Shown here one piece after another: positions 1 through 7,877 of a stretch of 16,063 nt of DNA. The DNA comes from Faecalibacterium sp. UBA1360 (GTDB lineage Bacteria; Bacillota; Clostridia; Oscillospirales; Ruminococcaceae). The translations under genes were made by a program, and so were the position numbers. Location of the stretch: the NCBI GenBank assembly GCA_002306375.1, contig DBRU01000074.1, positions 23,769 through 39,831 on the forward strand, in the 5' to 3' direction. Position 1 is the first letter of the stretch; every line of letters begins with the position of its first letter. Below the pieces are notes generated by a model. That model saw nothing but the letters and a program-made list of their open reading frames with translations, did no database searches and was not told the origin of the DNA.

Positions 1-1014
1 GCCGGTACGGCCCTGACCCTGACCGGCGGCGACTACACCCTGGACACGGCCGACGACGCTTTGCACACCAACGGCGACCTGAGCGTGACGGGGGGCAGCT
101 TCACCATTGCCACCGGGGACGACGGCCTGCACGCCGACGGGGCGCTGGTCATCAGCGGCGGAACGCTGACCGTGACCGAAAGCTATGAGGGCATCGAAGG
201 GCTGAGCATCGACATCACAGGCGGCGAGATCGACGTGACCGCCTCGGACGACGGGCTCAACGCCGCGGGCGGCAACGACGGCAGCGGCGCCATGGGCGGC
301 CGGGACGCCTTTGCCGCCGAGGAAGGCGCCTATATCGCCATTTCGGGCGGGACCATCCGGGTCAACGCCGGGGGCGACGGGCTGGACTCCAACGGAGACC
401 TGACCGTCAGCGGCGGCCAGGTGTATGTCAGCGGTCCCACCGACGCCGCCAACGGCGCGCTGGACTACAACGGCAGCGCCAGCATCACGGGCGGCATCCT
501 GGCCGCGGCCAGCGGCGCGGGCGGCATGGAAGTGAACTTCGGCGACGGGTCCACCCAGGGGTCCATCCTTGTGTCGGTGGACCAGCAGGAGGCAGGCACG
601 ACCCTGACCCTGACCGACGCCGACGGCACGGTGCTGCTGGAATGGCAGCCCGCCAAGAGCTACAACACGGTGGTGCTGTCCTGCCCGGGTCTTGCGGACG
701 GCGGCACCTACACGATCACGGCGGGCGACAGCACCCAGACCGTGACGCTGGACGGCCTGATCTACGGCAGCGGCGGCATGGGCGGCATGGGCGGACGCAG
801 CGGCATGGGCGGACGCAGCGGCATGGGCGGCGACGCCATGACGCCCCCCGACGACGGCGCCATGCCCGAGGACGGCGCCATGCCCGAAGACGGAACCTTC
901 CAGAAGGGCCAGCGCCCCGACGAGGGCGAACGGACCCTGCCCGAGGGCATGACCGACCAGCCCCCCGGGGACTTTGGCGAAACCGCCCCCGAAAGCGGGA
1001 CGCAGACCGCCTGA
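1..1014 (+). CDS. Carbohydrate-binding domain (Cthe_2159/PF14262-like) secreted protein, 5'-truncated
   Basis: The frame is already open at base 1, so this is the C-terminal 337 residues of a longer protein; the TTG at 61 is internal. Repeated strands of the type DGL-x-NGDLTVSGG-x-V, each with Asp-rich turns (DDGLHADG, DDGLNAAGG, GDGLDSNG), are characteristic of the Cthe_2159-like family. Known members form calcium-binding parallel beta-helices that bind acidic polysaccharides, so a cell-surface or secreted glycan-binding role is likely. After the helix there is a short beta-rich domain (around residues 185-255), then a low-complexity tail of GGMGG/RSGMGG and PEDGAM repeats that is acidic and Pro-rich. 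No LPXTG motif or C-terminal membrane segment is present, so anchoring, if any, must be at the missing N-terminus. Ends at a strong hairpin terminator. Family assignment is fairly sure; the ligand is not known. Confidence 0.8.
   Translation, partial: AGTALTLTGGDYTLDTADDALHTNGDLSVTGGSFTIATGDDGLHADGALVISGGTLTVTESYEGIEGLSIDITGGEIDVTASDDGLNAAGGNDGSGAMGGRDAFAAEEGAYIAISGGTIRVNAGGDGLDSNGDLTVSGGQVYVSGPTDAANGALDYNGSASITGGILAAASGAGGMEVNFGDGSTQGSILVSVDQQEAGTTLTLTDADGTVLLEWQPAKSYNTVVLSCPGLADGGTYTITAGDSTQTVTLDGLIYGSGGMGGMGGRSGMGGRSGMGGDAMTPPDDGAMPEDGAMPEDGTFQKGQRPDEGERTLPEGMTDQPPGDFGETAPESGTQTA
772..892 (+). repeat. In-frame 18-bp tandem repeats in the protein tail
   Basis: Two 18-bp units (793-810 and 811-828) encode GRSGMG twice, after shorter GGM units. 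A second pair of 18-bp units (853-870 and 871-888) encodes DGAMPE twice with a single base difference. Repeat length is a multiple of three, so copy-number change would keep the frame. Direct reading of the sequence. Confidence 0.85.
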
Positions 1015-1029
1015 CCCCGGCGCATGACA

Positions 1030-1075
1030 AAAACGCCGCCCCCGGCAGCCGAAAAGCTGCCGGGGGCGGCGTTTT
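1030..1075. terminator. Bidirectional intrinsic terminator
   Basis: Perfect 20-bp inverted repeat (1030-1049 with 1056-1075) around the loop CGAAAA. The stem is very GC-rich and flanked by A-tract and T-tract, so it can end both the carbohydrate-binding protein transcript (+) and the convergent CorC-like transcript (-). Confidence 0.9.
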
Positions 1076-1090
1076 GTCTTTTGCGAAGGA

Positions 1091-2353
1091 TCACAGATCC
1101 TCTTCTTCGGGGTCGGGTCCGGCGGGGGTCAGGCGGATCTCCTGCACGCGGCGGTGGGTGGTGCGGGTGACGATGCCCTCGTAGGCACCCCAGCGGAAAT
1201 GGTCCCCCACCTTGGGCAGGTCGCCCAGCTTTTCCTGCACGAGGCCGCTGATGGACACCGACTTGCTCTTGTCCCGGATGCCCAGCTCCTCGGCCACGTC
1301 GTCCACGCCGGCGTCGCCGGCGATGAGCCAGCTGCCGTTGCTCTGGGCGCGCACCTCCTGGATGACGTCGTCGTGTTCGTCCCAGATCTCGCCCACCAGT
1401 TCTTCCAGAATGTCCTCCAGCGTGACGATGCCGGCGGTGCCGCCGTACTCGTCCACCACGATGGCCATGTGATGCTTGCTTTCCCGCATGGTGCCCATAA
1501 GCTGGGAGATGCGGCTGCCCGGGGTCGTGTACAGCGCGGGGGCGATGAGCTTTTCCAGCTCGGTCTCGCCCCGGCGGGCGGCCACGAAGTAGTCCTTCTC
1601 GTGCACCACGCCGATGATGTTGTCGATGGTCTCGTGGTACACGGGCAGGCGGGAGTAGCCGCTCTCGGCAAACAGGTCGGCCACCTGTTCCAGGTCGGCG
1701 TCGTCGGCCACGGCCACCACGTCCACCCGGGGGATCAGCACGTCCTCGACCTCCACGTCGTCAAAGCTGATGGCGCTGCGGATCAGTTCGCTTTCCCGGT
1801 CGGTGATCTCGCCGTCCTTTTCGGCTTCGCTGACCATGGTGACCAGCTCGCCCTCGGTGACGGTGTCCCGCTCGTCGGAATGGAACCGCCGGGCCAGAAA
1901 GTCCTTCCATTTGCCGAACAGGAAGTTCAGCGGGGTGAACAGCGTCACCAGCGCCCGCAAAATGGGCGAGAAGGCCACGGCCAGGGTCTCGGGCATTTCT
2001 TTGGCAAGGCCCTTGGGGGTGATCTCGCCGAAGATCAGCACGATGACGGTCAACGCCACCGTGGACACCGTGGGCCCGTACACCGGCCCCACCAGCGTGG
2101 AAAACAGCACGGTGCCCAGCGAGGCCGCCGCAATGTTGACGATGTTGTTGCCGATGAGGATCGTGCTGAGCAGGCGGTCGAACTTTTCGGCCAGGTCCAG
2201 GGTGCGGGCGGCGTTTTTGTCCCCGGCGTCCACCCGCGAGCGCAGGCGGATCAGGTTCAGGGAGGAGAAGGCGGTCTCCGACGCCGAGAAAAAGGCGGAC
2301 ATCGCCACCAGGGCGATGATCATGATCAGGGTAAACAAACTGTCCTCATCCAT
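1091..2353 (-). CDS. CNNM/CBS/CorC-domain membrane protein (hemolysin C/UPF0053 family)
   Basis: 420-residue membrane protein of the CNNM/CorC superfamily, whose characterised members export or regulate Mg2+/Co2+; the old name hemolysin C is misleading. Residues 1-150 form the DUF21/CNNM transmembrane domain with the conserved S-x-SETAFS (22-30) and GEITPKGLAKE (109-119). A CBS pair follows (about 205-325) with the hallmark DEYGGTAGIVTLEDILEELVG starting at 301. The C-terminal CorC_HlyC domain spans about 335-410. The frame stays open upstream to 2746, but the ATG at 2353 gives normal family length and the first membrane helix. A TATAAT promoter at 2433-2461 would start transcripts near 2425, ruling out the longer form. 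No clear Shine-Dalgarno precedes this ATG. Transcribed divergently from feoAB; transported ion not determinable from sequence. Confidence 0.9.
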   Translation of the reverse strand: MDEDSLFTLIMIIALVAMSAFFSASETAFSSLNLIRLRSRVDAGDKNAARTLDLAEKFDRLLSTILIGNNIVNIAAASLGTVLFSTLVGPVYGPTVSTVALTVIVLIFGEITPKGLAKEMPETLAVAFSPILRALVTLFTPLNFLFGKWKDFLARRFHSDERDTVTEGELVTMVSEAEKDGEITDRESELIRSAISFDDVEVEDVLIPRVDVVAVADDADLEQVADLFAESGYSRLPVYHETIDNIIGVVHEKDYFVAARRGETELEKLIAPALYTTPGSRISQLMGTMRESKHHMAIVVDEYGGTAGIVTLEDILEELVGEIWDEHDDVIQEVRAQSNGSWLIAGDAGVDDVAEELGIRDKSKSVSISGLVQEKLGDLPKVGDHFRWGAYEGIVTRTTHRRVQEIRLTPAGPDPEEEDL

Positions 2354-2432
2354 GGGGGGAAGGATCAACTCTACTTTCTGTTTTGATTTTCGGGTCCCGG
2401 CGCTTGGGCCGTATACGACCAGATTACCCAGC

Positions 2433-2461
2433 ATTATACCATACCCGCGGCGCGAACGCAA
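2433..2461 (-). promoter_or_regulatory. Sigma-A-type promoter for the CNNM/CorC gene
   Basis: On the minus strand, -35 TTGCGT (2461-2456), 17-bp spacer, -10 TATAAT (2438-2433). It leaves a leader of about 70 nt before the ATG at 2353 and excludes any start upstream of it. Confidence 0.75.
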
Positions 2462-2534
2462 TGCAAAATCCCGTTCCCAGGGCCATGGGGCGGGCTTTGG
2501 GGCGTTCTTGACCGTTCTTTTGCCCCCAAGGCGG

Positions 2535-2563
2535 TTGTGGCAGCGGGACGGTTGTGCTACAAT
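2535..2563 (+). promoter_or_regulatory. Extended -10 promoter for feoAB
   Basis: -35-like TTGTGG (2535-2540), 17-bp spacer ending in TGC, -10 TACAAT (2558-2563), so a TGn extended -10. Start of transcription would be near 2570, about 40 nt before the ATG at 2610. No Fur-box-like palindrome was recognised by eye. Confidence 0.65.
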
Positions 2564-2609
2564 AATCGGGAGCGGCGCGGCACTGCGCGCCGCCGAAAGG
2601 CGGAACGAA

Positions 2610-4952
2610 ATGACATTGAAAGAACTTGCGATCGGCAAGGCCGGGACCATCGTCACCGTGGGGGGCGAGGGCGCTTTGCGCCAGCACCTGTTGGACATGG
2701 GGCTGATCCCCGGCGCGCGGGTGACCATGGTCAAGTACGCGCCCATGGGCGACCCCGTGGAAGTGCGGGTGAACAGCTATGAGCTGACCCTGCGCCTGGC
2801 CGACGCCGAAAAGATCGACATACAGGATGTGGGCGACGCCACCGCCGCCACCGCCGCCGGGCGAAAGCGGGCCATCCCCCACCCGGGCCTGGGCGAAAGC
2901 GGCAAGTACCACAGCAAGGCCGACGAACACCCCCTGCCCGAGGGCACCGTGCTGAGCTTTGCTTTGGCCGGCAACCAGAACTGCGGCAAGACCACCCTGT
3001 TCAACCAGCTGACCGGCTCCAACCAGCACGTGGGCAACTTTCCCGGCGTGACCGTGGACCGCAAGGACGGGCCCATCCGGGGCCGGGCGGGCACCCTGGT
3101 CACCGACCTGCCGGGCATTTATTCCATGTCGCCCTATTCCAGCGAGGAACTGGTCACCCGGGATTTTCTTTTGGACGAGCACCCCCGGGGCATCATCAAC
3201 ATCGTGGACGCCACCAACATCGAGCGCAACCTCTACCTGACCATGCAGCTGATGGAGCTCAACATCCCCATGGTGCTGGCGCTGAACATGATGGACGAGG
3301 TGCGGGAAAACGGCGGCGCCGTGCGAGTGAACGAGATGGAGTCCGCCCTGGGCATCCCGGTGGTGCCCATCTCGGCGGCCAAGAACGAGGGCATCGACGA
3401 GCTGGTGTCCCACGCGCTGCACGTGGCCAAGTACCAGGAACGCCCCGGGCGGCAGGATTTTTGCGACGTGAACGACCACGGCGGCGCGGTGCACCGCTGC
3501 CTGCACGGCATCATGCACCTGATCGAGGACCACGCCCAGGCCGCCGGCATCCCGCTGCGGTTCGCGGCCACCAAGATCGCCGAGGGCGACCGCCTGATCC
3601 TGGACCGGCTGGACCTGAGCGACCATGAACGGCAGATGCTGGAGTCCATCATCCGCCAGATGGAGGCCGAGCGCGGCCTGGACCGGGCCGCGGCCATCGC
3701 CGATATGCGGTTCACCTTTATCCAGAAGATCTGCGCCGACGCCGTGGTCAAGCCCCACGAAAGCCGCGAGCACCTGCGCAGCGAGCGCATGGACCGGGTG
3801 CTGACCGGGCGGTATACGGCCATCCCCTGCTTTGTGGGCATCATGGCGGCGGTGTTCCTTCTGACCTTCAACGTCATCGGGGCCGCCCTGTCCGCCGTGC
3901 TGGAAGCCGCCATCGGCGCGCTGACCGCCGCCGTGGACGGGGCCCTGACCGCCATGCAGGTGCACAGCGTGCTGCACTCGCTGGTCATTGACGGTATTTT
4001 CAACGGCGTGGGCAGCGTGCTGAGCTTTCTGCCCATCATCGTGACGCTGTTCTTCTTTTTGTCCCTGCTGGAGGACAGCGGCTACATGGCCCGGGTGGCC
4101 TTTGTCATGGACAAGCTGCTGCGCAAGATCGGGCTTTCGGGGCGCAGCATCGTGCCCATGCTCATCGGGTTCGGCTGCACGGTGCCCGGCGTCATGGCCA
4201 GCCGCACCCTGCCGTCGGAGCGGGACCGCAAAATGACCATCCTGCTGACGCCGTACATGAGCTGCTCGGCCAAGCTGCCGATCTACGGCTTTTTTGCCAG
4301 CGCCTTCTTTCCCCGGCAGGCGGGGCTCGTGATGTTCGCTTTGTATTTCGGGGGCATCGTCATGGGCATCCTGATGGCCCTGCTGCTGCGGGGGGCGCTG
4401 TTCCGGGGCGAGGCCGTGCCCTTTGTGATGGAGCTGCCCAACTACCGCCTGCCCGGGGCCAAAAACGTGGGCCAGCTGCTGTGGGACAAGGCCAAGGACT
4501 TTTTGCAGCGGGCCTTTACGGTGATCTTTGTGGCCAGCATCGTCATCTGGTTCTTGCAGACCTTCGACCCGCGCCTGGCCGTGGTGTCCGACTCGCACCA
4601 GAGCATGCTGGCCCTGCTGGCCGGGTTCATTGCGCCGGTGTTCGCCCCCCTGGGCTTTGGCGACTGGCGCATTTCCACCGCGCTGATCACCGGCTTTATG
4701 GCCAAGGAGAGCGTGGTGTCCACCCTGTCGGTGCTGTTCGGCTCCACGGCCGAGCTGCACGCCGTGCTGGACCCGGCCGCCGCCGCGGCGCTGCTGACCT
4801 TCTGCCTGCTGTACAGCCCCTGCGTGGCGGCCATCGCCGCCATCAAGCGGGAACTGGGCGGGCGCTGGGCGCTGACCGTGGCCCTGGGCCAGTGCGCCGT
4901 GGCCTGGGTCATGGCGGCCGTGGTGCACACGGCGGCCTTGTGGCTGCTGTGA
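2610..4952 (+). CDS. feoB: FeoA-FeoB fusion, ferrous iron transporter
   Basis: 780-residue inner-membrane Fe2+ permease with FeoA fused at its N-terminus. Residues 1-75 are an SH3-like FeoA domain (LLDMGLIPGARV, 27-38). After a linker, the cytosolic G domain has G1 GNQNCGKT (121-128), the GVTV G2 region (146-149), G3 DLPG (166-169), G4 NMMD (226-229) and G5 SAA (255-257). The membrane part starts near 400 and carries two Gate domains, with the conserved cysteines in FGCTVPG (C523) and MSCSAKLPIY (C552), then GFMAKESVVSTL and LLYSPCVAAI near the C-terminus. The ATG at 2610 begins the FeoA fold and lies behind AAAGG; the same frame is open upstream to 1770 but crosses the opposite gene. FeoA and FeoB are separate proteins in many bacteria, so the fusion removes any need for a separate feoA here. 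No feoC is seen. Confidence 0.95.
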   Translation: MTLKELAIGKAGTIVTVGGEGALRQHLLDMGLIPGARVTMVKYAPMGDPVEVRVNSYELTLRLADAEKIDIQDVGDATAATAAGRKRAIPHPGLGESGKYHSKADEHPLPEGTVLSFALAGNQNCGKTTLFNQLTGSNQHVGNFPGVTVDRKDGPIRGRAGTLVTDLPGIYSMSPYSSEELVTRDFLLDEHPRGIINIVDATNIERNLYLTMQLMELNIPMVLALNMMDEVRENGGAVRVNEMESALGIPVVPISAAKNEGIDELVSHALHVAKYQERPGRQDFCDVNDHGGAVHRCLHGIMHLIEDHAQAAGIPLRFAATKIAEGDRLILDRLDLSDHERQMLESIIRQMEAERGLDRAAAIADMRFTFIQKICADAVVKPHESREHLRSERMDRVLTGRYTAIPCFVGIMAAVFLLTFNVIGAALSAVLEAAIGALTAAVDGALTAMQVHSVLHSLVIDGIFNGVGSVLSFLPIIVTLFFFLSLLEDSGYMARVAFVMDKLLRKIGLSGRSIVPMLIGFGCTVPGVMASRTLPSERDRKMTILLTPYMSCSAKLPIYGFFASAFFPRQAGLVMFALYFGGIVMGILMALLLRGALFRGEAVPFVMELPNYRLPGAKNVGQLLWDKAKDFLQRAFTVIFVASIVIWFLQTFDPRLAVVSDSHQSMLALLAGFIAPVFAPLGFGDWRISTALITGFMAKESVVSTLSVLFGSTAELHAVLDPAAAAALLTFCLLYSPCVAAIAAIKRELGGRWALTVALGQCAVAWVMAAVVHTAALWLL

Positions 4953-4975
4953 GCCCCCGCAACCCCTGACATTGA

Positions 4976-5014
4976 AAAGTCCCGCCGGGACCCGATGGGT
5001 CCCGGCGGGACTTT
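4976..5014. terminator. Bidirectional intrinsic terminator between feoAB and the surface-protein gene
   Basis: 18-bp perfect inverted repeat (4976-4993 with 4997-5014), loop GAT, A-rich on the left and T-rich on the right. It lies between the converging ends of feoAB (4952) and the minus-strand surface-protein gene (5037) and can serve both. Confidence 0.88.
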
Positions 5015-5036
5015 GTTTGCAGGCAGAAGGGGCCTG

Positions 5037-7364
5037 TCAGCCGCGCTTGCGGCGGTACAGGGCGACCCCGGCCAGGGCCAGACCGCCGGCCGCCAGCAAG
5101 CCCAGCCAGAAGGCAAGGTTGCTGTTGTCGCCAGTCTGGGGGATGCTTGTGCCGGACAGGATGGTGAACCGTGCGCCAGCTGTGCCGGTATCGGACACGA
5201 TGGCCACCGTGTGCTCCCCGGCTGCGAGAGTTTCCAGATAGGAGGCTTTCAGTGTCACCACGGTGCTGCCCGATTTGGCGGTGTAATACTGTGCGGAGAT
5301 GGTGGTGCCGTCCACCATGACGCCCTGGAACCCGGCAAAGTCCGCGTCCGAGGTGAAGGTCAGGCCCACGCCGCTGCCCTTGCGCCAGACAGCCTCCGCG
5401 CCGCTGACGATGGTGGGCGCGGGGACCGGGGTGGGGGTGGAGGCAGGCTCGTCATCCGAGGTGTCCTGGTTATCGTTGCGCTTCACGGCGAAGCTGGCAG
5501 AGATCGTCACGGTTGCACTCTGGGAACTGGAAACAGTGATGTCCTCACTGTATGTTCCCTCGGCCAGCCCGGCCTTGGGCTGCACCGTGAAGGTGGCAGT
5601 TTCGCCCGCAGCAAGAGCCGTTTTGGAGAGAGTGCCCACCTCAAAGCTGCTGGTGGATGCGGGCTGTGTCAGTGTCAGGGGCTGGTTGCCGGTATTGGTG
5701 ATGGTCACGGTCTTGGCGGCGGGCTGGGTGTAGCCGGGGCAGGCGCTGCCAAAGTCGAGAACTGTGGTATTGGCGGAAATGGAATACACCGGCTCCACAC
5801 AGGCCGGGATTTCCATTTTCAGCGTGGCACTTTGATTATCAGACGCATCTTTTGCAACGATATAGATGTCCTTTGCGCCTGCTGTCAGATCGGTAAGGGT
5901 TATGGTATTTGTATCGCTGGTCAGCGTGTAACTGGTGCCCGAAGTAATGTCAGTCGGCTCACCTGCGCCGCTGTCCACCACTTTGTAGAAGTAGGTGCCT
6001 GCCTCGTCTGAGGTAAATGTAACGGTGGCATCCTTGTCGCTGGTGCGGTTTACCGTTCCAGCAGTCAGCATGGGCGGCGTTGTATCGGACTTTGCCGCAA
6101 TTTGAATGGTATATTCTTTGCTGCCGCTGCCGGCGCTGTTTTCAGCCTTTACGGTAAAGGTTGAAGCGCCCGCCGTGGTCGGGGCGCCGGAGATCACGCC
6201 GGTGCTGGTGTCCAGTGTCAACCCCGCAGGCAGGGTGCTTCCGCTGGCAAGACTCCATGTGATGGTGGCGTCGCCGGTGGCGGCAAGGGTCTGACTGTAA
6301 GAAGTACCCACCGTGCCGTTTGGCAGGCTTTCGGTGGTGATGGTGGGGGCAATTTTCACCGTACCCTCGCCGGTCGGCGTGCCCTCCAGCTTGCCGCCAC
6401 TGGCTACCGTGATGGTCTTACCCTCCGGCACGGTGAGGCTGGCGTCCTGGCCGATGGTCAGGGTCTCGCCCTCGCTGATGGTGAGGTCGTCCTGTAAGGT
6501 GACGGAACCGTACACGGTGCCGTCCGTGCCGTTCCAGACGATGCCGCCGTTATTACTACTGCTATCCGCGCCAATCGTGATGTCGGCGGTGGAGTTATCG
6601 CCGATCCCGCCATTGGCCCGCACGATGGCGTTGCCGCTGACGGTCACTGTGGGTGTGCCGGAGCCGGAAACACCGGAGCCAAACCGTAAATAAATCCCCG
6701 CATAATTCGCATCTTTGCCAGTCGCAGTCAGACTGCCGCCGTTCACAGTCAGAGAGGCTGACGAGCCTTCTTTGGATTGTACTAGAACACCATTGCCGCC
6801 ATAGCTATCAACTATGGTTGCAGTGACTTTGGCATTCTCGATTTTCAGTGCGGCATCGCTGCTGTTGCTCTGAACCAAGATGCCACGCTGACTGGCACTG
6901 GCATTCAAACTGCCGTCGCCCGTGATGGTCAGGCTGCTGGAGCTGGTGGTAGACTCGGAGGCCGCCAACATGTTAATCCCACTGTTGACATTGGCTATTG
7001 TATTGGTGCCCTCCAATTTGATGGTCAATTCTGCATTGCCGAACTCATTGAGCACGCCAATGGCCGCGCCTGCGAGATAAGAAGTACTGGTTTCAAGGGG
7101 TACGCTCACTTTAATGGTGGCGTTGTGCAGGGTCAGGATATTGTTCTCTGCGTCATAATGGATATAGCTGTCCGTCGGTGTGTTTTCGTCTGTGACTGCG
7201 GTGACAATTCCATCGTTGTCGGTCGTCCAGTAGCCGCCGTTTGTCACATTTACGTTGCCTACATAGATCACCTGTCCGCTCGGCGCAGCCGCCAGCGCCG
7301 TGACGGGCAGCAGGCCCAGGCAGAGGGCCAGCACGCAGAGCAGGCTTAAAAATCGTTTTTTCAT
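5037..7364 (-). CDS. Sortase-anchored multidomain surface protein (IPQTGD sorting signal)
   Basis: 775-residue exported cell-wall protein. Start ATG at 7364 follows GAGGAGG with 7-nt spacing. Signal peptide at residues 1-26 (MKKRF, hydrophobic core, ALA-A). Residues 30-335 are Thr/Ser/Gly-rich repeated short strands resembling a right-handed beta-helix (LTVNGGSLTATGKD type). Residues 340-424 match a putative-Ig He_PIG-type domain (LPAGLTLDTSTGVISGAPTTAG). An Ig-like domain at 428-520 and an ASH/choice-of-anchor-like domain at about 525-628 follow (VLDFGSACPG, VTITNTGNQPL). A Pro/Asp linker (630-650) leads to a further beta domain (650-736). The C-terminus is a classic sorting signal: IPQTGD (741-746), hydrophobic helix, YRRKRG. 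The sortase itself is not in the window. Base composition of the middle part is visibly less GC-rich than feoAB. Probably an adhesin or glycan-binding protein; ligand unknown. Confidence 0.88.
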   Translation of the reverse strand: MKKRFLSLLCVLALCLGLLPVTALAAAPSGQVIYVGNVNVTNGGYWTTDNDGIVTAVTDENTPTDSYIHYDAENNILTLHNATIKVSVPLETSTSYLAGAAIGVLNEFGNAELTIKLEGTNTIANVNSGINMLAASESTTSSSSLTITGDGSLNASASQRGILVQSNSSDAALKIENAKVTATIVDSYGGNGVLVQSKEGSSASLTVNGGSLTATGKDANYAGIYLRFGSGVSGSGTPTVTVSGNAIVRANGGIGDNSTADITIGADSSSNNGGIVWNGTDGTVYGSVTLQDDLTISEGETLTIGQDASLTVPEGKTITVASGGKLEGTPTGEGTVKIAPTITTESLPNGTVGTSYSQTLAATGDATITWSLASGSTLPAGLTLDTSTGVISGAPTTAGASTFTVKAENSAGSGSKEYTIQIAAKSDTTPPMLTAGTVNRTSDKDATVTFTSDEAGTYFYKVVDSGAGEPTDITSGTSYTLTSDTNTITLTDLTAGAKDIYIVAKDASDNQSATLKMEIPACVEPVYSISANTTVLDFGSACPGYTQPAAKTVTITNTGNQPLTLTQPASTSSFEVGTLSKTALAAGETATFTVQPKAGLAEGTYSEDITVSSSQSATVTISASFAVKRNDNQDTSDDEPASTPTPVPAPTIVSGAEAVWRKGSGVGLTFTSDADFAGFQGVMVDGTTISAQYYTAKSGSTVVTLKASYLETLAAGEHTVAIVSDTGTAGARFTILSGTSIPQTGDNSNLAFWLGLLAAGGLALAGVALYRRKRG

Positions 7365-7600
7365 ACTGTTTCCTCCTCGGGTATTCCCTTGCGGCGGTGG
7401 GCCGGGACCGCACGCCCGCCGCTGCTTGTGCGCGGTACAGCCGGCGGGCCGCACCGCGCTTTGCGTCCTGCTTATCAGACTGCTTGGACACAGAAAGATA
7501 TTCCGTATGGAGGAATCTCCATACGGAAGAGAGGCATGCCTCTCTTCCCGAATTTCTGATTCGTCACCCCCGGGCAAAACCCGCGGGCTTTCGTAACGGT
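7365..7600 (-). promoter_or_regulatory. Long structured leader of the surface-protein gene
   Basis: About 235 nt separate a -10-like TATAAT (7608-7603, minus strand; -35 poor, TTCCCC at 7631-7626, 17-bp spacer) from the ATG at 7364. In transcript order it holds a perfect 24-nt palindrome (7548-7525), an overlapping 12-bp hairpin (7528-7501), a region with ACGCAAAGC (7466-7458) next to a 7-bp hairpin (arms 7459-7453 and 7436-7430), then the ribosome binding site. No convincing open frame with its own ribosome binding site lies in it. The length and structure suggest control after transcription starts; the kind of control is not established. Confidence 0.45.
7501..7548. repeat. Two overlapping, mutually exclusive hairpins
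   Basis: Hairpin A: perfect 12-bp stem 7501-7512 with 7517-7528, loop GAAT. Hairpin B: perfect 24-nt palindrome at 7525-7548. They share GGAA at 7525-7528, so both cannot be complete at once. There is no proper T-tract after either arm on either strand, so they do not look like simple terminators. Confidence 0.8.
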
Positions 7601-7748
7601 TTATTATATCATAATTTCCCGCCCCGGGGAACCCGTTTGCGGAACATGCAGGCAATTTTCACCTTTTGCAAAACGCCGGCAAGCCACCGCCTGTACAAAC
7701 CTCACCCGATCCGTGGGCGGCCGCCGCAAAATACCGACAAACTGCCGA

Positions 7749-7777
7749 TAGACGCGCGGGCCCCTTGCGCGTATACT
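7749..7777 (+). promoter_or_regulatory. Promoter for the chrA-type operon
   Basis: -35 TAGACG (7749-7754), 17-bp spacer, -10 TATACT (7772-7777). Transcription would start near 7784, leaving a leader of about 95 nt before the ATG at 7878. This is the only good match between the divergent genes on the plus strand. Confidence 0.55.
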
Positions 7778-7877
7778 AAAAACAGTACGAACCGCAGCGC
7801 TCGCTGCGCCGCACGGCAAAGGCGGCCGGTCACGGCCCGCCGCCCCGCCGACAATGACCGAATGCAAGGGGGCCACC

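Noticed and set aside
1770..2609. Upstream extension of the feoAB frame over the CNNM/CorC gene
   Set aside because: It crosses the opposite coding region and both divergent promoters, and FeoA begins exactly at the ATG at 2610.
2354..2746. Upstream extension of the CNNM/CorC frame
   Set aside because: It would start before the TATAAT promoter at 2433-2438 and adds no family sequence.
2424..4928. Long minus-strand frame opposite feoAB
   Set aside because: His/Gln/Gly-rich composition typical of an antisense shadow of a GC-rich gene; no ribosome binding site or domain.
7153..7491. Minus-strand frame of 112 codons over the surface-protein start
   Set aside because: Starts at a GTG without a ribosome binding site and overlaps the signal-peptide region in another frame.
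7560..7597. TTCGTCAC and TTCGTAAC, 30 bp apart, as a second LytTR site
   Set aside because: The spacing is not about 20-21 bp and the match to the repeat at 11097 is partial.
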